Under the pieces are notes generated by a model that saw only the letters and a program-made list of their open reading frames with translations, had not been told where the DNA came from and did not search any database. The position numbers and the translations under genes are program-made. Shown here in pieces: positions 8,301 through 12,936 of a stretch of DNA of 14,485 nucleotides. This stretch comes from an uncultured Clostridia bacterium. GTDB lineage: Bacteria; Bacillota; Clostridia; Oscillospirales; UBA644. Each line of letters starts with the position of its first letter. The first letter of the stretch is position 1. The stretch covers positions 1 to 14,485 of the forward strand of contig CAJGDF010000015.1 of NCBI GenBank assembly GCA_904502105.1. Reading direction: 5' to 3'.

Positions 8301-8923
8301 TATACGTACACCTCCTCGATTTTCTGAACAGCTTCTTTAGTTACGATGAAGTTGTCATGATTGATAATATCGTAAACGTTAAGAGTGTTAACATAGAGAG
8401 TTTTAACACCGGGGATGTTCTTTGCGCTCTTTACAACGTTAACATTGGGAGCGGGAAGAACAACGAGGGATTTTTCGGTTGCATTGAGAGCTTTAAGAAC
8501 AGCAACCATGTTCTTGGTCTTGATAGCATCGAAGTTGAGAGCATCAAGAACGATGAACTTACCTTCCTGAACCTTAGAGGAGAACGCGCTCTTCATTGCG
8601 CCTCTCTTAGCTTTCTTGTTCATGGAGTATCTGTAAGATCTGGGTTTGGGACCGAGAGCTACGCCGCCGTGATACCACTGGGGTGCTCTGATGGAGCCCT
8701 GTCTTGCTCTACCGGTACCTTTCTGTCTGAAAGGCTTTCTGCCGCCGCCGCGAACTTCAGTTCTGGTTTTGGTGCTCTGAGTTCCCTGACGCTGGTTAGC
8801 AAGATAATTTTTGACCGCTTCGTGAAGAAGAGAGACGTTTACTTCTACGCCGAAAATCTTGTCGTTCAATTCGAGCGTACCGGTCTCTTTACCGGTCATA
8901 TCATAAACTTTAACATTAGCCAT
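8300..8923 (-). CDS. rplD: 50S ribosomal protein L4
   Basis: L4 is an early-binding large-subunit protein whose loop reaches into the exit tunnel opposite L22. In E. coli it is also the feedback regulator of the S10 operon, by transcriptional attenuation and by translation. The 207-residue product has the internal loop at about 42-105, with RGGGRKPFRQKGTGRARQGS (58-77) and the APQWYHGGVALGPKPRSY element. This is followed by NKKAKRGAMKSAFSSK and the globular C-terminal part. AAGGAGG overlaps the TAA of rplC (17-nt gap). The regulatory role here is only suggested by family knowledge and by the terminator found in this operon's leader. Confidence 0.97.
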   Translation of the reverse strand: MANVKVYDMTGKETGTLELNDKIFGVEVNVSLLHEAVKNYLANQRQGTQSTKTRTEVRGGGRKPFRQKGTGRARQGSIRAPQWYHGGVALGPKPRSYRYSMNKKAKRGAMKSAFSSKVQEGKFIVLDALNFDAIKTKNMVAVLKALNATEKSLVVLPAPNVNVVKSAKNIPGVKTLYVNTLNVYDIINHDNFIVTKEAVQKIEEVYV

Positions 8924-8940
8924 TGTTTATTCTCCCCTCC

Positions 8941-9576
8941 TTAAGAACGCTTTTTGAGGGCGGACTTAACAACTATGAGACCGCCGTTGGGGCCGGGTAC
9001 GGCACCTTTTATAGCAATAAGGTTGTTGTCAACATCAACTTTTACAACACTGAGGTTCTGAACAGTAACCTGTTCGCTACCCATGTGACCGGGCATGCCT
9101 TTACCCTTCATAACTCTGGAGGGGTCGGTGTTCGCGCCCATGGAACCCTGATGTCTGTGGTAACCGGAACCGTGAGCCATAGGACCGGTGTGGTAACCGT
9201 GACGCTTGATGGTGCCCTGGTATCCTTTACCTTTGGAGATGCCTGTAACGTCTACTTTGTCGCCGTTAGCGAAAACGTCAGCCTTGAGGATATCTCCTAC
9301 TTTAAGATCTGCACTGTTGTCGAGAGCGAATTCTTTAAGAACTCTCTTATATGCAACCTGTGCTTTGTCGAAGTGACCTTTGCGGGGTTTTACAACGAGT
9401 TTTTCACGAATGTCTTCGAAGCCGAGCTGAACTGCATCGTAACCGTCGTTTTCAACGGTCTTTTTCTGAACTACTGCGCAAGGGCCGACTTCAAGAACAG
9501 TTACCGGAATGACGTTGCCGTTTTCAGTGAAGAGCTGAGTCATACCGATTTTTCTGCCGATAATGCCTTTTTCCAT
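8941..9576 (-). CDS. rplC: 50S ribosomal protein L3
   Basis: L3 is one of two initiators of 50S assembly and sends an extension towards the peptidyl-transferase centre. The 211-residue product starts with the family pattern [20 protein letters not shown]. It has [20 protein letters not shown] (113-132) and the extension [20 protein letters not shown] with [10 protein letters not shown] (about 136-166). It closes with [26 protein letters not shown] is well placed, about 9 nt before the ATG. The gap from rpsJ is 70 nt, the longest in the operon. Confidence 0.97.
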   Translation of the reverse strand: MEKGIIGRKIGMTQLFTENGNVIPVTVLEVGPCAVVQKKTVENDGYDAVQLGFEDIREKLVVKPRKGHFDKAQVAYKRVLKEFALDNSADLKVGDILKADVFANGDKVDVTGISKGKGYQGTIKRHGYHTGPMAHGSGYHRHQGSMGANTDPSRVMKGKGMPGHMGSEQVTVQNLSVVKVDVDNNLIAIKGAVPGPNGGLIVVKSALKKRS

Positions 9577-9602
9577 TTGAATGTTTTCTCCTTTCGGTTA
9601 TT

Positions 9603-9620
9603 GGTTGGTCTGGTACCAAC
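9603..9620 (-). other. Small hairpin in the rpsJ-rplC gap
   Basis: A 5-bp inverted repeat (GTTGG at 9604-9608 pairing with CCAAC at 9616-9620, 7-nt loop) stands in the 70-nt spacer between rpsJ and rplC, ahead of the rplC ribosome-binding site. It has no T-tract, so it is not a terminator. It may be a spacer structure or chance. Confidence 0.3.
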
Positions 9621-9646
9621 ATGACCTGCACGGCAATGCAATTTAA

Positions 9647-9955
9647 TTAAAGTTTGATTTCGATATCAACGCCTGCGGGAAGTTCAATGCCTACGAGAGC
9701 ATCTACTGCTTTCTGAGAGGGCTTGATTACGTCGATTACACGTTTGTGAGTTTTGATCTCAAACTGTTCGCGGGAATCTTTGTACTTATGAACTGCGCGG
9801 AGGATAGTGATTATCTCTCTGTCGGTAGGAAGGGGTACGGGACCGGATACTTCAGCGCCGTATCTCTTTGCTGTTTCGACGATCTTTTCAGATGCGCGGT
9901 CGATAAGCTTGTGATCGTAAGATTTAAGTCTGATTCTCATTTTGTTGTTAGCCAT
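9647..9955 (-). CDS. rpsJ: 30S ribosomal protein S10 (NusE)
   Basis: S10 is a 30S head protein and, as NusE, a partner of NusB/NusG in antitermination. The 102-residue product reads [20 protein letters not shown] and then [40 protein letters not shown] and [13 protein letters not shown], all standard. The frame is open upstream, but the start at 9955 is chosen because CAGGAGG (9964-9970) lies 8 nt ahead and the protein then has family length; an inner ATG at 9940 is a weaker choice. It is the first gene of the operon and is preceded by a long leader with a terminator. TAA is followed in frame by TTA, not by a second stop. Confidence 0.97.
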   Translation of the reverse strand: MANNKMRIRLKSYDHKLIDRASEKIVETAKRYGAEVSGPVPLPTDREIITILRAVHKYKDSREQFEIKTHKRVIDVIKPSQKAVDALVGIELPAGVDIEIKL

Positions 9956-10302
9956 GATTTTCGCCTCCTGAATAAATTCTGCGTTTTGCTTTATTATATA
10001 GTTGATTTGGCGGCGATGAAAAACCGAACACTCTGCCGTGTGTTTCCGAATTTGACCGCAAAAAATTTCGGACAGGGCAAGCTGTTCCGAAAACACTCGG
10101 GGCGTTGAGCGGTAGTCTTTACGCGGTCTCCGTTAGTAATCGGCACGCCGATCCTTTAACGGGTTTTTGTGACCCATAAATCTACATCAACAAAATTCGG
10201 TATCATCCAATTTCAAATCGGATTTGCTCCCCCAAAATTACCCGTTCGGCGTTCAAAGCCGGGCGGCAACCTTTGGGATCTTCGCTCATTAAATTGCCAT
10301 GC
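9956..10302 (-). promoter_or_regulatory. Long structured 5' leader of the S10-spc operon
   Basis: From the predicted transcription start (about 10302) to the rpsJ ATG there are 347 nt with no convincing reading frame. In transcript order the leader can form several structures. A GC-rich element pairs CCCG (10260-10263) with CGGG (10241-10244). A 7-bp hairpin has arms 10217-10223 and 10205-10211 and loop TTGAA. A GGGT/ACCC hairpin lies near 10160-10174. A perfect inverted repeat lies at 10139-10152. An intrinsic terminator follows at 10060-10092. The ribosome-binding site at 9964-9970 shows no obvious complement. In E. coli the S10 leader is the target of L4, but no sequence match to it was recognised. 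A regulatory leader is inference from length, structure and the terminator. Confidence 0.6.
10060..10092 (-). terminator. Intrinsic terminator within the rpsJ leader (attenuator-like)
   Basis: On the minus strand the arm TTTCGGAACAG (10092-10082) pairs with CTGTCCGAAA (10075-10066). This gives a 10-bp stem with a single bulged A and the 6-nt loop CTTGCC. TTTTTT follows directly (10065-10060). This is a good Rho-independent terminator for minus-strand transcription, lying about 210-240 nt after the predicted operon start and about 105 nt before rpsJ. In the other direction the hairpin is not followed by T residues. The nearest minus-strand gene upstream (GH20) has its own terminator about 1 kb away, so this one most likely acts on the operon's own transcript. 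Confidence 0.72.
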
Positions 10303-10308
10303 TCAGTT

Positions 10309-10337
10309 ATTATAGCATAAAATCCCCGAAAATGCAA
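10309..10337 (-). promoter_or_regulatory. Promoter of the S10-spc operon (extended -10)
   Basis: On the minus strand TTGCAT (10337-10332) is separated by 17 nt from a perfect TATAAT (10314-10309), preceded by TG one base before it (TGCTATAAT), an extended -10. The start would be near 10302. DNA upstream of the -35 (10338-10375) is AT-rich with A/T runs, as expected of an UP-like element on a strong promoter. The -35 matches only 3 of 6 consensus bases, compensated by the extended -10. Confidence 0.75.
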
Positions 10338-10621
10338 TACCTTTTCTTGAATTTCATTATGAACAATTTGTAAACTCCCCAAATGGTTATTTTACATAAA
10401 CTTGACTGGTGTTTTTAACAAATTATTCTTTGAAATTCAAGGCATTTTCGTTAATATTTTACCTATACTTAAAGGTGGACACCTTTACAGTTTCAAAATC
10501 ATTCGTTAAAATTAACAAAAATGAGATTTATCAACAGGGTGTTTTGGACAGTGATTTGTTTCAAAATCAAAAGACACAGAATCCGGAGCGAAAACAAGAC
10601 ATTTTTCTGCAATATATGACA
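10338..10621. other. AT-rich region between divergent promoters
   Basis: This 284-nt stretch separates the operon promoter (minus) and the promoter of the Spo0A-like gene (plus). It is AT-rich and I see no gene in it. It holds inverted repeats at 10430-10440 (TTGAA-A-TTCAA), 10471-10486 and 10505-10516 (GTTAA-AA-TTAAC). A possible plus-strand promoter-like pair, TTGACT (10402-10407) and TATTCT (10424-10429, 16-nt spacer), has no gene to serve except the one starting at 10683. A plus-strand open frame at 10409-10627 lacks a ribosome-binding site and family resemblance. Confidence 0.5.
10471..10486. repeat. Perfect 16-bp inverted repeat AAAGGTG-GA-CACCTTT
   Basis: Two 7-bp arms (10471-10477 and 10480-10486) are separated by only GA, giving near-perfect dyad symmetry in AT-rich DNA between two divergent promoters. 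The spacing is too tight for an ideal RNA hairpin and no T-tract follows on either strand, so a protein-binding operator is more likely than a terminator. The binding factor is unknown. Confidence 0.5.
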
Positions 10622-10650
10622 TTGTAAAACAAAAACCGACATGATATACT
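10622..10650 (+). promoter_or_regulatory. Promoter of the Spo0A-like gene
   Basis: TTGTAA (10622-10627) and TATACT (10645-10650) are spaced by 17 nt, and TG at 10642-10643 gives an extended -10 (TGATATACT). The start would be near 10657, leaving a leader of about 26 nt before the ATG at 10683. It resembles a housekeeping sigma-A site; no sigma-H pattern was seen. Confidence 0.65.
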
Positions 10651-10667
10651 GAATACAAAACCGACAT
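10630..10667 (+). repeat. Two direct repeats (CAAAA-ACCGACAT type) over the promoter
   Basis: CAAAAACCGACAT (10630-10642) and CAAAACCGACAT (10656-10667) share the CCGACAT core with a 25-bp centre spacing. The first lies in the -35/-10 spacer and the second covers the predicted start site. Read on the other strand the core is ATGTCGG, matching the first five bases of the known 0A-box TGTCGAA. Autoregulation by the downstream Spo0A-type protein is inference. Confidence 0.5.
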
Positions 10668-10682
10668 CAGGAGACAACATCA

Positions 10683-11024
10683 ATGGAAAGACAAATCAGA
10701 AGAATACTCACAGACCTTGGGATATACAGTAAAACAAAAGGATTTTTCTTTTTGATCGAAGCAATCGACATCTATGCGAAGTCGGACGAAAAGCTCATAA
10801 AAATCACGGAAGACATATATCCCGTCATTGCAGTGAAATATAAAACAACACAGGCTAACGTTGAACGATCAATAAGATACACGATAGACACGCTCTACAG
10901 TGAAACTCCGACAGAATATTATCTTTCTGTTTTCGGAGACCCCAAGAAAAGGCGAAAACCGACAAACATGGAATTCATCGCAACGACTGCATACGAACTC
11001 GACAGCCTGATGTATACAAAATAA
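10683..11024 (+). CDS. Stand-alone Spo0A C-terminal DNA-binding domain protein
   Basis: The 113-residue product corresponds along almost its whole length to the C-terminal effector domain of Spo0A, the master regulator of sporulation. Residues 3-24 (RQIRRILTDLGIYSKTKGFF), the YPVIAVKYKTTQANVERSIR stretch (46-65, containing the recognition helix) and KPTNMEFIATTAYEL near the end match the trihelical Spo0A_C fold. There is no phosphoacceptor receiver domain: the ATG at 10683, with AGGAG 9 nt upstream, starts directly at the effector domain, and no receiver sequence lies upstream. So it should bind DNA without phosphorelay control, or compete with full-length Spo0A. Such orphan domains occur in Clostridia; their roles are mostly unknown to me. 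It has its own promoter, divergent from the ribosomal operon and convergent with GH20. Confidence 0.85.
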   Translation: MERQIRRILTDLGIYSKTKGFFFLIEAIDIYAKSDEKLIKITEDIYPVIAVKYKTTQANVERSIRYTIDTLYSETPTEYYLSVFGDPKKRRKPTNMEFIATTAYELDSLMYTK

Positions 11025-11051
11025 AAGGTACCTACCGAAGTAAGTACCTTT
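11024..11051 (-). terminator. Terminator of the RNase J-GH20 unit (between convergent genes)
   Basis: The 8-bp inverted repeat AAAGGTAC (11024-11031) / GTACCTTT (11044-11051) with a 12-nt loop begins within the stop codon of the plus-strand gene. On the minus strand the hairpin is followed by TTTTATTTTG, a fair U-rich tail after the GH20 gene. On the plus strand only TTTCAATATT follows, so termination of the Spo0A-like gene here would be weaker. A perfect AT palindrome (11054-11065) lies beside it. Confidence 0.7.
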
Positions 11052-11076
11052 CAATATTATAATATAAAGAACGATC

Positions 11077-12915
11077 TTACATATATTTTTCGACACCAAG
11101 ATTTTTACCGAATTTACAATATCTGATAAGAGAGTAAAGAGACTGTTCGGTATCGATATATTTGGATTCGAGATAGTTCCATTCGCTCTGACGGTTCATA
11201 CGCATCCAGAGGCGTCTGTTTTCTTTCTTGATAAGCTCAAATTCCTCGGAAAGAGCAATAAGGTCATCAACGATACTCTTGGCTTCTTCACGGCTTTCAA
11301 AAGCAACGGAAGGAATAATACACACACGCATCAATGTCCACATAAGACGGCGAAGGTCAAACATGAAAGCATCATATGTAGCCTTAAATCTCTTGGGCTT
11401 GTTTTCTTTGAGAATATCTTCAGCCTCACCTATTACAGAAAACAGTTCAGAGCATTTTTCGGCAAGGTCATATTTTTCGGAAGTGGGTTTTCTTGCATCC
11501 TTCCAGAATTCATTAAACAAAACAGAGCCCATAGCCGCATACTCATGAATATCTTCAACCTCAAAGATCTTATCGTAAGAATAAACCGTCTTAAAGGCTT
11601 CGATAACATCATCGTCATAGCCATAATATATTTTATGGAAAGAACGGCAAAGATCGTCAAACGTAAGGGTATCGTCATACGTCCACGCAAACTGCGCACC
11701 CGCAGCCGCACCGGGCATCATTTCTTCGCGAAGGCAACAGCCACCGTCATTCCAGGAAGAGACAACAAACTTATCGCAGGTTCCGCGAGTCTGGCGTACA
11801 AAGTTCTTGCTATTGATAAAAGAAACCTCAAACTGGGGGATAAAGCGGTTCCAAGCCCATGTTGCGGGAGAAATACCGAAATTATGCTTACTGTCTTTAA
11901 ACTTCTCCGAAGAATATTCTTCACGAGGAGCATAGTCCCAAGCAATAAGTTCAATATCACTGTCAAGACCGTAAACAGCATCGAAATCAAAGCCGTAATC
12001 ACCGTAAGGCTGAAGGAACATATCACCGTACATCATAAGAGTACAGCCGCGTTTCTTTACCTCGGAAGAAAGCCAGTTGAAATATTCAACATAGAGCTCC
12101 GCTGCTTTTTCCTTGCCGAAAACCTTCTTCATTTCGGAAACTTCATCGCCGCCTGCATGAAGAACACCGGGTCCGAAAGCATCAACGATCTCATCAAGCA
12201 TTTTGCAGACAAATTCGCGGACCTCTTTTTTTGTTACATCAAGAACACTGGTCACTCTTTCGCCGTCCATGAGCATCATTTCACGGAAGTCGAAAAGACG
12301 GCTGTTTTTATCCCAATGACCGATAAGATTTACAATGGGACGAACAGAAACACCGAAACCGAGAGCATACTCACAGATCTCTTTCCATTCGGAAGCGGGA
12401 ACGGGGTCGGAATATTTACCGAAGTCGGGACAGAAAGAAAAACGGAACGTATCCTCGATATACGGCATATAGACGTTATATTTAAAATAGGAAAAGCGGC
12501 GGATCATAGATTTGAATCCGTCAACGGTTGAGATCTGACCTCTTGAAATATCGTCGGACACAGCCCTGAAGGACATATCGGGTTTATCATTGATAACACC
12601 TGTGGGAATAGCTCCGTCGTTAAGAGCGGCAAGCTGAACAAGTGTACAGAAACCGTAATGAACACCTGCATCGCAGGAGCCTTTAATTACGATCTCATTT
12701 TCGGAGACCGCAACGGAATATTCTTCTTTTTCAAGAGATTCGTCGATCTCTGCCTTTATGAGCTTATTGCCTTTAAGCTCAAATGCAAAATCAGAAAGAA
12801 TATCCTCTGTTCTGCAATGAGCCTGCAAAGACATCGCGGGCGCAAAATCGAAGAAAGAAACTTCGTTTCCGTCGGTAACGACAGATTTAACGGTAGGGAT
12901 TATAGAAAGATTCAT
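11077..12915 (-). CDS. GH20 family beta-N-acetylhexosaminidase-like enzyme, cytoplasmic
   Basis: The 612-residue protein looks like a glycoside hydrolase family 20 member removing terminal beta-GlcNAc or GalNAc by substrate-assisted catalysis. An N-terminal alpha/beta domain (about 1-110) includes IVIKGSCDAGVHYGFCTLVQ, the usual GH20b pattern. The TIM-barrel (about 115-430) follows, with FRAVSDDISRGQIS and the key motif HAGGDE at 253-258: Asp257 and Glu258 would orient the acetamido group and act as general acid. Conserved tryptophans include Trp326, Trp356 and Trp388 (SSWND). A helical C-terminal part (430-612) resembles intracellular GcnA-type enzymes. No signal peptide is visible, so the substrate is probably imported sugar or recycled wall fragments. 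GAAAGGA precedes the ATG by about 6 nt; RNase J ends 21 nt upstream, so the two genes are likely co-transcribed. Confidence 0.85.
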   Translation of the reverse strand: MNLSIIPTVKSVVTDGNEVSFFDFAPAMSLQAHCRTEDILSDFAFELKGNKLIKAEIDESLEKEEYSVAVSENEIVIKGSCDAGVHYGFCTLVQLAALNDGAIPTGVINDKPDMSFRAVSDDISRGQISTVDGFKSMIRRFSYFKYNVYMPYIEDTFRFSFCPDFGKYSDPVPASEWKEICEYALGFGVSVRPIVNLIGHWDKNSRLFDFREMMLMDGERVTSVLDVTKKEVREFVCKMLDEIVDAFGPGVLHAGGDEVSEMKKVFGKEKAAELYVEYFNWLSSEVKKRGCTLMMYGDMFLQPYGDYGFDFDAVYGLDSDIELIAWDYAPREEYSSEKFKDSKHNFGISPATWAWNRFIPQFEVSFINSKNFVRQTRGTCDKFVVSSWNDGGCCLREEMMPGAAAGAQFAWTYDDTLTFDDLCRSFHKIYYGYDDDVIEAFKTVYSYDKIFEVEDIHEYAAMGSVLFNEFWKDARKPTSEKYDLAEKCSELFSVIGEAEDILKENKPKRFKATYDAFMFDLRRLMWTLMRVCIIPSVAFESREEAKSIVDDLIALSEEFELIKKENRRLWMRMNRQSEWNYLESKYIDTEQSLYSLIRYCKFGKNLGVEKYM

Positions 12916-12936
12916 AACTATCCTTTCAACATCTCA

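Noticed and set aside
9956..10096. N-terminal extension of S10 starting at 10096
   Set aside because: It has no ribosome-binding site, would run through the terminator hairpin and would make S10 far longer than any family member.
10133..10177. Possible leader peptide of 14 codons (ATG at 10177) before the terminator
   Set aside because: No Shine-Dalgarno sequence ahead of it and no run of a regulatory amino acid, so peptide-based attenuation is not supported.
9956..10302. T-box or other known riboswitch in the operon leader
   Set aside because: No T-box sequence (AGGGTGGNACCGCG-like) and no core of a riboswitch family I know was seen.
10409..10627. Plus-strand open frame of 72 codons between the divergent promoters
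   Set aside because: GTG start without ribosome-binding site, low-complexity AT-rich composition, and it overlaps the promoter of the next gene.
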